Source: Puccinia triticina (taxonomy: Eukaryota; Basidiomycota; Pucciniomycetes; Pucciniales; Pucciniaceae). From it: DNA of 64,000 nucleotides. The number at the start of each line of letters is the position of its first letter. Positions within the stretch are counted from its first letter, which is position 1. The position numbers and the translations under genes were made by a program. The DNA lies in assembly GCF_026914185.1 (NCBI RefSeq), contig NC_070559.1:2666001-2730000 (forward strand). The letters run 5' to 3'. Under the pieces are notes generated by a model that did no database searches, was not told the origin of the DNA, and saw nothing but the letters and a program-made list of their open reading frames with translations. Shown in pieces: positions 1-11,200 of the stretch.

Positions 1-188
1 TGGTTTCCACCATGCGGTGGTCAAGAGTTGCTGAGGAAGTGTGTTGAAAGGCTAGCTAGCTGATAGATGATTCGATTCTTAATCTGTTGTTGCATAGAAT
101 GTCTGAAGATCCATTGCTCCTCCCCACCTGCCTGATCTCTCCTCCACACTCTAAATGTGGAGTTTGCCCACCCCACCTCTCAACACTT

Positions 189-464
189 CATTCAGTTTCT
201 CAATTCTGTCTCAACTCTCAACTCCACACAATCAGGAGTGCTTGCTGGTGGTCTTGTCAGTCTAACTCATGTGCTGTACTCACACATTGTTGGTCTTCTA
301 AAAGGTTCTTTTTAAAACTTCATTTTTATTTTCTTCATTCTTTGATTCATGAAAGTTACATTCAGTTTCTCAATGCTGTCTCAACTCTCAACTCCGCACA
401 ATCAGGTGTGCTTGTTGGTGGTCTTGTCAGTCTAACTTGTGTGCTGTACTCACACATTGTTGGT
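189..464. repeat. Two direct copies of a ~105-bp segment, 170 bp apart
   Basis: The segment at 189-294 recurs at 359-464 with only a few substitutions, and similarity fades over the next ~20 bases. The open frame through this stretch is a by-product of the duplication and is not called as a gene. Positions 465-858 show no gene; a short inverted repeat around GGCTCTTGCTTGG / AAGAGCCAAGCAA lies near 548-590. Confidence 0.85.
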
Positions 465-858
465 TTTTTCAAAGATTCTCTGCGCCAGTTGTTCTTTAGA
501 GGCCATAGTATAAAAGCACATGGGCTGTAGACAATTTCAGGTCATTGCTTGGCTCTTGCTTGGTGCCAATTGCTTAAAGAGCCAAGCAATCCAGGACAGT
601 GTGTACCTGTAGTTTGTTGGAATGGCAAAGAGAGAGGAATGCTGCCAAAATTTTCTTTGGCGGGCGCCTGTCGGTCCTGTTAATGTTAAACCGCTAACAC
701 ATAATGTGACAGGTGAACATTGTGACAGTATGGGGCTTGACAGGGATTGACCATGTACTGGGCTGGGGCGCAGGGGAGGGGGTTAAGGACTTAGGATTAG
801 ATGTGAGGGCAGGATCTTTCCCGGCTAGGAGAGGGCGAGGGCCTAGTCGGATAAGATT

Positions 859-1236
859 TCACAGGTTAAACCGGCTTGGGTGAACCTTCTTCGACTTCGG
901 GGACCACTTGGGAAGGCAGGATGGGCTTGCCGGCGGGTCGCACGGGCAAGTAGATGTGTGGGACGAACCACAGTGGAGCCTGGTTTCCCGGTGAAAAATC
1001 CTGCGACATGTCCCACGACAGGTGTATATCACCAGGGGTCGAAAGCTATTAGGGCAAGGGCCATGGTCTCCTTCACCCAGCCGACAAGACTCCCGGATAG
1101 GACATCGCACCTCGACCCCTTGGAAATCGACATGCGCTTGGGTGCCGCAGCACATTCGGGCGCCGCCGTCGAATAGCGCGGAAACGCCGGCCAAGAGCGT
1201 CACCACGTGGAGGAAGTGAAGGATAGAGAGATTCAT
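859..1236 (-). CDS. Small cysteine-rich secreted protein, effector-like candidate
   Basis: This is a single-exon frame of 125 residues starting at the ATG at 1236. A longer reading would need a TTG start and is not preferred. Residues 1-20 form a typical signal peptide: a short N-terminus, a hydrophobic run rich in L, V and A, and a small-residue end (GVSA). The remaining ~105 residues hold eleven cysteines, beginning with a CC pair and ending with closely spaced TCPC, plus one Y-x-C motif (YTC) of the kind reported in rust and mildew candidate effectors. The C-terminus is basic (KWSPKSKKVH). There are no membrane segments after the signal. Upstream, within ~15 bases of the ATG on the coding strand, lies a C-run/CA tract. 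No enzymatic family is recognised. Secretion is a reasonable inference; an effector role is only a hypothesis. A spliced 5' extension cannot be excluded. Confidence 0.55.
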   Translation of the reverse strand: MNLSILHFLHVVTLLAGVSALFDGGARMCCGTQAHVDFQGVEVRCPIRESCRLGEGDHGPCPNSFRPLVIYTCRGTCRRIFHRETRLHCGSSHTSTCPCDPPASPSCLPKWSPKSKKVHPSRFNL

Positions 1237-1249
1237 GTCTGGCTCCAAC

Positions 1250-1250
1250 T

Positions 1251-1293
<43 letters not shown>
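1250..1293. repeat. (TG)n followed by a 29-base G homopolymer
   Basis: About seven TG dinucleotides (1250-1264) run into 29 consecutive G residues (1265-1293). On the minus strand this lies directly upstream of the start codon of the cysteine-rich secreted-protein gene. The G tract is a potential quadruplex former, and its assembled length may be unreliable. Confidence 0.95.
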
Positions 1294-1298
<5 letters not shown>

Positions 1299-1639
1299 AG
1301 AGGAACAGGCAACGGCTCGAACCGATGATGACTTACAATGGATGAAGACGTGCGACCGGAGAAGGAAGTGTTAGGCGGTTCGACTATTGTCGAATGATCA
1401 GGTGGGGCATTTCGCTAGTTTAGGCGTGAGGTTTACGCTAGGTTGGGCGACAGGTGGGGGCTGAGTCCAGCTAGAACATGTCTCGGGACGGCTAAACTTC
1501 GCGCGACCTCCTCGGAGGGACTGTGTTAAGATCGGCTAAACGTGTGGAACGTGCTCTGGGCAGTTTTTGCTCCCGGCTTTGCTTCTTTTGAGATCGGGTT
1601 AGCTGTGCAGGTCTTATGAGAAGGCTGTGTCAGAACATT

Positions 1640-1767
1640 GGAGGACTTCCCGTCGCAATCTGGGAGCAATCTGAGAGCCTCCCAGAGTCTCAAAGCCTAA
1701 ATTTCCCTGCGAAATTTGGCTCAGATCTGGGTCTGGAAGGGGTTCCCAGATTGACGGGAAGTCCTCC
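1640..1767. mobile_element. 128-bp MITE with ~26-bp inverted ends and 3-bp ATT duplication
   Basis: The left end GGAGGACTTCCCGTC (1640-1654) is the exact reverse complement of 1753-1767. The match continues inward as (G)CAATCTGGGA with one indel. ATT flanks both ends (1637-1639 and 1768-1770) as a probable target-site duplication. A related left end occurs at 30941-30977. The 3-bp duplication fits CACTA- or PIF-type transposition, but the termini are not diagnostic. Confidence 0.75.
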
Positions 1768-1770
1768 ATT

Positions 1771-2233
1771 CACTCACGACGCGTGCAAATCTGGAGCAAC
1801 ATTAATGTCCGTTGATCTGGGTCTGGATGCGAGCAGAGATAAGACAACCGACTACAAAATCGTAAAAATTGGCTGTTTCTCAGAGGGAGCAATCACGTCC
1901 GATGGGGGCGATGTGACGTGCTGCAAGCTATGTGTTGTAGTGTGATCTTCGGTTGAGGGACACAGGGTCGCACTAGAGTACCAGAATGTCTTGTGACATG
2001 TAGCCGGGCCCGTGACACCCAGACGCCGGCTCCAAGGGTCACCCTCCCAACGGGCTTAGCCTTGGGTCTTCCAGACGTTTCAGGATCTCAGCCCTGCGAC
2101 GCTTCGACCTGGACCCTCGCGCTTGCACCGGGCTTGGTTACCATCACAACACGTCTAACTTAGCTGATTCCCTTCTTGGGGGAGCGAAGCGACCTCCGAA
2201 GGAGGCTCCGAAGGAGAGACTTAGGGCCTGTAC
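1771..2233. other. Intergenic, no supported gene
   Basis: This is mixed-composition sequence between the MITE and TE1. A GAAGCGACCTCCGAAGGAGG / CTCCGAAGGAGAG near-repeat occurs around 2186-2217. No convincing reading frame or RNA gene was seen. Confidence 0.6.
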
Positions 2234-2238
2234 CATAG

Positions 2239-2695
2239 TGTGAGGACTCGGCTACTACTCAGTTTGCTATATAAGGCTATGAAACTATCCAAGAGGATAG
2301 TTCGCCGATGCTTGAGTAATAACTAAGAATATAGTTCTATGCGATTGCAATAGAAGAAAGATTCACAATGATAATGTAGTCTTTCCGAGTGTTTTTGATA
2401 TTTCTCGGATACACGAAGATGATAGTGATGGATGAAATGAAAAAGAATATATCGATGGGGAAAAGAAGAGAAAGGGAAAAGAGGAAAACATGAAAACCAC
2501 AGAAAGATAACAATAAGAATTCAAACCAAACCAACAAAGGATCGTGAAAGAGATACGTCATGATCATTTGGATAATCTCAATTAATCCACCATTAGGATT
2601 AGTAACCCAAAGCGCATGACAGGAGATTTGCCAATCGACAAATTAGCCGGATGAATAAGCATTTGCCGCCCAGTAACAAAGAACAAGACGTTACA
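2239..2695 (-). repeat. TE1 3' LTR (457 bp)
   Basis: This is the left LTR, at the 3' end of the minus-strand element. It aligns base for base with 15268-15724 except for seven substitutions and no indels. Six of the seven are CpG versus TpG/CpA differences. Confidence 0.95.
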
Positions 2696-2717
2696 AAATA
2701 AGCTTGCCCTATTTCCC

Positions 2718-5700
2718 TTAAACCTCAATGTCAGCGCCCGATTTTGTATTCCTTACCTTTTGTTTCTTCTGGATTTCCGCTGTTCTACGAAAAGCCTGCA
2801 AAGAAGAATCAGCAGATACCGGGATATGATTCTCTGAAACCCATGTATCTTCCCCCGGCGTAGAACCCTTCCATGATATGAGATAATCAAATTTACCCTT
2901 CTTCGCGCTACAAACATCTAAAACAGACTTGAATTTTGACCAATCCACAACCTAGCTGTCAGTATAATAGCGCTCCTTTACACCCAAATCAGCAGAACTC
3001 CCCTCCACAGAGTTAGGGCTTATATATTGCGTCAACAAAGAAACATTGAAGACCGGATGAAGCTTTGGATAATCCTTAGAAAGATCCAACATTACCGCAT
3101 TGCAACCAACCATTTTAACCACCTTGAAAGGACCAATAAACCTATAATCAAGCTTTGCATTAATGCGCCGAGACTGAATAAATTTGCGCAGAAGCAAAAC
3201 CTCGTCGCCTTCTTGATAAACCGGTGCTTCTTTCTTACCCTTATTGTAGTACTCAGCCTGTTTGACCCTTGCTTGATGCAAACATTCCATTGCCGTCTCT
3301 TGCGTTACCTGCAAGTCTACCAAAAATTCGTCCAAGTTTTTTCTTCCTGTATTCTCAGTTAGCACATTAAACCTCGGATGGAAACCATAAGTAAAGAAAA
3401 ATGGGGAAATTTTTGTGCTCGCCGAGTCCAAATTATTTATAGAAAACTCCGCCATCTCTAGGCATTTGTGCCAGTCGTCCTGATAATATGAACAAAAGTG
3501 TCAAAGATAATCTTCCACTACTTGGTTCATTCGTTTGGTTTTCCCATCCGTCTGTGGATGATAAGCCGTCGACAAGGCCGGAAGTATACTCAAAGACTTC
3601 AACAAAGCCTTCCAAAAATTGCTTACAAACGTAGAACCCCGGTCCAAAACTATCTTATCGGGAAGACCATGTAAACAAAAAATATTCTTTCTAAATAAAT
3701 CAGCCAAAACCGCCAATGACGACGCCTCCTTACAAGGAATAAAGTGGGTCAGTTTGCTCAGAAGATCAATCACAACCAAAATGGAGTCGAACCCCCCCGA
3801 AGTTGGTAACTTAACAATCATGTCCATCCCAATCACGCTCCAAGGCTTCGGATTAGCAATTATGGAAACCAACTTTCCGTCTGCCGCTTGCCGCCAAGCC
3901 TTTACCCGCTGACATGAATCACAGCTGTTGATGTACTTGATAAATCCTTTATTCCCGGCCAAGAAAAGGTTCGCGTCAACGTCGACAACGTCCTAGCAAT
4001 ACCCGGATGACCTACAGTAGGCGAATCATGATAAAGAGCAATCAATCGCGTTCTCAACGCCGCCGGAACTAAAATCCTATCCCGATGCCAATAAACATTG
4101 TTAGCAAACCGCAAAAATTTCCCCGTCTCCTCAGCCTCAGTGTAACTTTTACCAAAATAATCTAACAACTCTTTTGAAGGCCGCTGGAAAAACAAATCGT
4201 GAGACGTAAAAGGGGATAAGTCATCTGTAGACGCCATCTCACAAGCCACCATCCGCCCCAAAATTAGATTAGCGTCAGTACTTCTGATTCTCTCTTCAAA
4301 GTAATCTTCTCAACGGCTCGGCCCGTCCGCCGGGTTCTTATAACCTAAAATATGATAAATCAGCATATTAAAGTTATCTAGAAACAAAGCCCACCTCGCC
4401 TGTTTAGGCGATAAATACTTAGCTGTCTTGAAGTAAAGCATATTTGAGTGATCTGAAAACATTTTTACTGGATTCTCCGTACCCATCAACCACGCTTGCC
4501 ACTCTTGGCAAGCAGAAACAATCGCCAGGAGCTCCAAATCAAACACCTTCCATGATCGCTCCCGCTCCGTCAGCTTCCTCGAAAAGTAACTGACAGGAAG
4601 AACATCCCCTGCCTCATTCGGCTGACTTAAAACTGCCGCCATATCATAGCCAGAGCTGTCGACATGTACAATTCTATCCTGTGCGAAGTTAAAATGCAAA
4701 AGAAGGGGTTCATTAACAAACAAAGACTTCAAAGATTTGAATGCCCGAACAGCCTCCTCTGAATTCAACATAGTCGAATCACTATACTTCTCCTGTGTCA
4801 AAGTTGTTAAAGGCCCCGCCACAGTAGAAAACCGTGGTATGAAGCGTCGATAAAAATTCGTAAAACCTAAAAACTTTCGCAACCCTCTTACCGTAGCCAG
4901 AAAAGGCCACTGCTTAATTGTCAACAGCTTACTTCCATTCATCTTTAAACCCTTATCTGTAATGTCAAACCCCAAAAATGTTACCTTAGAGCAAAAGAAT
5001 TCACACTTCGCCAACAAAGCTTTAAGAGAAAATTCCCGCAGCTTTTGCAAAATGTTATCTAAATCCATCAAATGCTTGTCCCTAGTTTTGGAAAAAATTA
5101 AAATGTCGTCAATATAGACGAAACAACATACATCCAAAAACTCCCGCAACACGTGTTGAATGAATCGTTGAAAAGTGGCAGGAGCATTAGCTAGCCCAAA
5201 CGGCATAACTTGATATTTGTACAAACCCCAGGGTGTTTGGAAAGCGGTTTTCCATTTGTCACCCTCCGCGACACAAAGCAGATTGAAGGCTGCCTTCAAG
5301 TCTATTTTAGACAAAAACTTACAACCCTGCAGATTATTTAGAAGGTGCGCGATAACTGGTAAAGGATAAGAATCCCTTACCGTCATGTTATTCAAAAACC
5401 TATAATCAACACAAGGTCGGTTAGCCTTTCCCGGAACCTTCACATAGAATATTGGAGCAGCAGCCGGGGAAGAAGAAACCCTAATGAAACCTTTAGCTAA
5501 ATTATCGTCCACGTATGTTCTGAGCTCATCCCGCTCCGGCTTACTCAGATTATACATCTTACCAAAAGGTGGCTTGGCTCCATCCTTCAGATTAATCTTG
5601 CAATCAAACTGACCCCTGTGCGGTGGCAAATTGGCCAAAGACTCAGTTACAAAGACGTCCGAAAACTTCTCCGTAAGACTTTGCGATTCTTTGCAAGACA

Positions 5701-6430
5701 AATCATCAATTTCTTGTATACAGTCATACATTACGATATCTCCACTAGATCCTCCTACGAAAGAACTAGAGTCTCTTAACCATGAGTTTCCTAAGATAAC
5801 ATTTGCCAAAGCTAACTTGGTTAAATACAGTACAACATGAGAGGAAAGAAAGGAACCGGAAACCGTGGGGATAATAACATATCCTTTTGCGTAGGAATTG
5901 ATTTCTCCCGAGGACGCCAGAGAACCGTCAAAAGACTTGCAACGCAAGCCCACCGCCATCGGGAATATTTCCATTTTAACCTTGTTAGCGTAATCAGAAT
6001 CAATGAACAAAGCCGAAGCACCGGAGTCAACCAACACATTTACATCAGCTTTGTTTTTATTATTTATCAGCAAACTACCACGAAAAAACGGATGATTATC
6101 CGGTCAAGGAGTTTTAACGACTAAGTATGATTGCTTACAATCCGAGGCATTCATCTTTTCCGCCAAACAAGCGTTAAAGAAAACCTCCCCAGCCAACGTA
6201 TCCTCCATATTAACCATTTCTGCCAATAACACCGGATCAGCGTCATCTCCGCAAGCGCTCGCCGCTCTTTTCTTGAAGGGTAAACCGTCAACTTCTGCCA
6301 AATATTGCCGTTTCTTGTCTTTGTCTTCTCGGTGAACTGGCGAAGTTGTACCACTTCGACTCGCTTGTGCTCGAACAGCAGACAAAGTTGAAGGACGCCT
6401 GACCCCTTCCGGTGTGGTAGACGGAAAAGT
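2718..6430 (-). pseudogene. TE1 pol: protease, RT, RNase H, integrase, chromodomain; inactivated
   Basis: A single minus-strand frame runs from about 6430 with stops at 6104 (TGA), 4310 (TGA), 3501 (TGA) and 2952 (TAG), and one frameshift near 3960. Motifs in order are: protease VDSGA; reverse transcriptase with YIDDILIFS and the preceding MPFGLANAP; RNase H with HVDSSGYDMAAVL; the integrase zinc module (H-x-H half near 4035, CDSC half near 3925); an integrase core with GMDMIV and LDRGSTF; and an SH3-like GPF/KVV region. The C-terminal piece (2718-2951) has the chromodomain signature DYLISWKG...W, marking a chromovirus. The third catalytic acidic residue of integrase is replaced by Lys at 3534-3536 (context TDGKTKR where T-E-R is usual). 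Product: retroelement polyprotein, no longer functional. Confidence 0.93.
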
Positions 6431-7218
6431 GAAAAATCAAAAGTTTTTTCTCATACATATATTTACTCACAACACGCCTCAAGATACCATCAAACAGACC
6501 TCAGAAATGGATTCTGCGGCTAATTTTACCCCTAGTCACCACTGCAAGCATCACCTGAACCCCGCTGGATTGGAACCTACACTTCTTTGGACACTGGACA
6601 CCCATCACACGTTCAACATACCCAGTCACCAGCCTGTCACAAGCCTCAAGTCAAGGATCACAGCATTATGCTTATACACATCACAGGATACAAACATACA
6701 TCTCCCCATCAGACTACAGTCATTACATATTATCAAGTACTCTTCTATTTCCATATTATGATGTCATCACACACTGACTCTGCAGCCTCAGAATTCATTT
6801 ATGCACCCCCTGCATCCACCTGTCAACTCATGCAGTCTACTGTCACTTTACACAGCCTTCATGCGGCCCTACTGCATTCTTATGACATCATTTATGTACT
6901 CTAGACACAGTATGACATCATTTGTATCTACTCCCACCAGCTAAAATCCCTCACACTGTTGTCTAGATTAGCTGAAACCCTAACCCACAAGCCCTCTGGG
7001 GCTCCACTTTTGTCTATATAAGGAGCTCTCTCCTCCCCAGTTGTCAGCTCCTCAGTTCATTACTCACCAATCACAGTCACCCCAACATTTACAGTTACAG
7101 CCTTATATATACTTAACAACCTACATACATAACAACCCTTACATTAACAATAAACAAAAATTGATTCAGTGTCATCAACAAGCTCATCTTGAACCAACCC
7201 ACCCTATCACTTCATTAA

Positions 7219-7250
<32 letters not shown>

Positions 7251-7300
7251 ATCTGATAGTATAGAAGGGCAGAGTTTGCACCTCCTTCATCCCCTTCTCC
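6431..7300 (+). repeat. Probable solo LTR inserted between TE1 gag and pol (ends unresolved)
   Basis: About 870 bp of A/C-rich, G-poor sequence separates the end of gag from the start of the pol frame and is unlike both. It has an LTR-like promoter layout: TATATAAGG at about 7015-7023, followed by a CT-rich initiator-like stretch and an A-rich tail, with no long coding frame. TG and CA candidate ends exist near 6438 and near 7270-7310, but I could not fix a clean target-site duplication. It might instead be a 5' untranslated/intron-like spacer of the element. Confidence 0.45.
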
Positions 7301-7335
7301 ATTCAGCAAAAGGTTCTCAGGAACACTTTTGAGTC

Positions 7336-8274
7336 TTACACCGGAGACGATTTAAGGTCCCCTTGCTTCTTTGCCTTGCTCCTTCGCGTTGAGCCCCCCC
7401 ATTCCTTCCAAAACGCCAACATATCAGACAGATCCATCTTCATTTCGGCGCCAAGAGTACAACCCTGTTTGAGGTAATGAGAATTGTCGTAAGTACCCCC
7501 ACACCGAATACAAATATTATGATCCACGCAAGCTTGACGGAAGTCCTTGTAGTTGAAATCTGCCTCTTTCAACAGCGCCAAAACCTCGTCGACATCCATA
7601 GGATCTCCATCTGGCAGCTTGACACGCTGAGGATGCGAAATTGTTGGTTGAGGATTGACCCGAGCCCGATTTTCCCCCGGAGGATGATTTCAATGATCCT
7701 GACCAGCGTGAGAGGGACCCTGTTTTTGATTGGAACGTGGGTCGAGGATCTTACTGACACCGGAGACATTCTTAGCCACGACCTCGGCGATAGCTTGACG
7801 AGAATCCAAATCAACCGCCTCATCCTATTGTCCTCGAAAAAGCGCCAACTTGATTATGTTTGGATCAATTGCCTTTTCATAGGCTACACATTTCAAACGG
7901 TCAGTCAATTGTAAGGGTTGCAGCAAGGATTTGAATATAATATTAAATTCCTCAATAGACTTGTTTCCCTGGCGAGCCGCATGAAAAGCCACTTCTGCAC
8001 GTTCTAACTCGTGATGATCCTTGAACGTGTGTTTGATGGCACCGATAAAAGCCTCACAATCCCACAACTCGTTAAGAACATAATCCATTTTTGCAGAGGC
8101 CAGCAAAGTCGGTAAATTGAGAGCCGATGCGTTCTCAGCAAGCAATCCTTGCCACCAAACATACGACGGAACACTTTTGTCCATGCAACCTGTGTCTGAC
8201 CGAAAATAACCGGAGATCCAAAGAATCTTCTGCTTCTCCAAGTTGAACTGATCGCCGATTCGCTCAAATGTGTT
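7336..8274 (-). pseudogene. TE1 gag, 3' portion with zinc knuckle
   Basis: This is the capsid/nucleocapsid part of gag in one minus-strand frame, with stops at 7825 (TAG) and 7690 (TGA). The capsid-like segment begins TFERIGD. Near 7500 it has a CCHC-type zinc knuckle, C-x2-C-x7-H-x5-C (CIRCGGTYDNSH...C), typical of Ty3 nucleocapsid. The frame is continuous with the upstream gag part at 14531-15208 once the CACTA element and one copy of its TCT duplication are ignored. Both stops are single C-to-T changes away from CAG or CGA codons. Confidence 0.9.
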
Positions 8275-8277
8275 TCT

Positions 8278-11200
8278 CACTACCAAGATGGATGAATTTG
8301 CAATGTTGTGTATTGATCAATATAGCGTATATGGATCAATTTATATTGATCAATTTTTTTTTATTCCTCTTGATACCTTTGTCTGTGTTCCATGTCTCCT
8401 TAATACTCTTCTATACTCTATCTCCTTCCCCTGTATTTGCTTCAAGCCACAGGAATCTTTTTTTTTTCTGATAACATTCATAAATTTATACATACACCAT
8501 TCAATTCTACATGAAAAAAATACACTGCAAGGTTTAGGATTAATCCAGAGTGGCTGAGGGGGATCAATTTTTTTTCTTGTTTTTTTTACTTCAACAATTG
8601 ATGTTATCAGAAGTCTCCAAATCGACTTTTTTAAAAAAGGAAAGACATTGACCCCTGACCTCTATCAGTATCATGATACGATCCTGCACACATTGCTAAT
8701 TTGAGTGGTTGAACTTCCTGAAGATGTTGCACATCATACTTGAAGTGCTACATGCATAGAAGGCCTTTTTGAAATTAGTTTACCATGGTTTAGCATATTT
8801 TTGTCAGGTTCTTTTTTTTATCAACGTTTGTTGTCAACCACAGGTTAATGAGGAATATTTCCACATAAAATTTCATTTGACAATTTTTCTGCATAGAAAA
8901 CCCAGAAATATTGTGTTTGGGGTCACATCCATTATGCAGCAGCTACAGTCTGATCAGTTCACAAATATCACTACTTTGGTAGTTTCTTGGTGTTTCTGCC
9001 ACTATATCTCATCCCAGTGTGGGAATCCTTCTGCCATATGGTTACCGAATTGGTTGGAGGCCCCTAAAGATTCATCATGTACCTTTAATGACCACAAAAC
9101 CCCCAAATGTAGCAGCTACAGTCTGATCAGTTCCCAAATATCACTACTTTGGTATTTCTTGGTGTTTCTGCCACTATATCTCATCCCAGCGTGGGAATAC
9201 TTCTGCCATATGGTTACCAAAATGTTGAGAGGCCCCCAAAGATTCATTATGTACCTTTACTGACCAGAAAACCCCCAAATATAGCAGCTACAGTCTGATC
9301 TGTTCCCAAATATCACTACTTTGGTATTTCTTGGTGTTTCTGCCACTATATCTCATCGCAGCGTGGGAATAATTCTGCCACATGGTTACCAAAATATTAT
9401 ATAGCCCCCAAAGATTCATTATGTACCTTTACTGACCACAAAACGTCCAAATGTAGCAGCTACAATCTGATCAGTTCCCAAATATCACAACTTTGGTAGT
9501 TTCTTGGTGTTTCTGCCACTATATCTCATCCCAGCATGGGAATACTTCTGCCATATGGTTACCGAAATATTATATAGCCCCCAAAGATGCATTATGTACC
9601 TTTACTGACCACAAAACGTCCAAATGTAGCAGCTACAATCTGATCAGTTCCCAAATATCACAACTTTGGTAGTTTCTTGGTGTTTCTGCCACTATATCTC
9701 ATCCCAGCATGGGAATACTTCTGCCATATGGTTAGAAAGGTACATAATGAATCTTTATGGGGGTTCTCAACATTTTGGTAACCATATGGCAGAATTATTC
9801 CCACGCTGGGATGAGATATAGTGGCAGGAACACCAGGAAACTACCAAAGTAGTCATATTTGCGAACTGATCAGACTGTAGCTGCTATATTTGGGGGTTTC
9901 GTGGTGACTAAAGGTACATAATGAATCTTTGGGGGTCTGCTAACATTTTGGTAACCATATGGCAGAAGGATTCCCACACTGGGATGAGATATAGTGGCAG
10001 AAACACCAAGAAACTACCAAAGTTGTTATATTTGGGAACTGATCAGACTTTAGCTGCTACATTTGGAGGTTTTGTGGTCATTAAAGGTACATAATGAATC
10101 TTTGGGGGTCTGCTAACATTTTGGTAACCATATGGCAGAAGGATCCTCCAGCTGAGGTGAGATATAGTGGCAGAAACACCAAGAAACTACCAAAGTTGTG
10201 ATATTTAGGAACTGATCAGACTGTAGCTGCTACATTTGGGGGTCTTCTGGTGACTTAAGGTCCATAATGAATCCTTGGGGGCCTGTAAGCATTTTGGTAA
10301 CCATATGGCAGAAGGATCCTCAAGCTGGGATGAGATATAGTGGTAGAAACACCAAGAAACTACCAAAGTAGTGATATTTGGGAACTGATCAGACTGTAGC
10401 TGCTAAATTCGGGGGCCTTGTGGTGTCTTAAGCTCCATAAAAAATCCTTGGGGGCTTGTCAACATTTTATTAACCATATGTCGGAAGGATTCCCACGCTG
10501 GGATGAGATATAGTGGCAGAAACACCAAGAAACTACCAAAGTAGTGATATTTGGAAACTGATCAGACTGTAGCTGCTACATTTGGGGGTCTTGTGGTGAC
10601 TTAAGGTCCATAATGAATCCTTGGGGGCCTTTCAACATTTAGGTAACTATACATCAGAAGGATTCCCATACTGGGATGAGATATAGTGGCAGAAACACAA
10701 AGAAACTACCAAAGTAGTGATATTACGGAACTGATCAGACTGTAGCTGCTACATTTGGGGGCCTTGTGGTTAATTAAGCTCCATAATAAATCCTTGGGGG
10801 CCTTTCAACATTTTGGTAACCATATGGCAGAATGATTCCCACGCTGGGATGAGATATAGTGGCAGAAAACCAAGAAACTACCAAAGTAGTGATATTTGGG
10901 AACTGATCAGACTGTAGCTGCTACGTTTGGGGGCCTTGTTGTGACTTGAGCTCCATAATGACTCCTTGGGGGCCTGTCAAAATTTTGGTAACCATATGGC
11001 AGAAGGATTCCCATACTGGGATGAGATATAGTGGCAGAAACACAAAGAAACTACCAAAGTAGTGATATTACGGAACTGATCAGACTGTAGCTGCTACATT
11101 TGGGGGTCTTGTGGTGACTAAAGGTACGTAATGAATCTTTGAGGGTCTGCTAACATTTTGGTAACCATATGGCAGAAGGATCCTCCAGCTGGGATGAGAT

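Noticed and set aside
87..530. 147-codon frame across the first 500 bases
   Set aside because: Created by two copies of the same segment; no signal peptide, domain or codon bias.
1616..1945. 109-codon frame containing the MITE
   Set aside because: Its first half is the MITE inverted repeat itself, so the frame is incidental.
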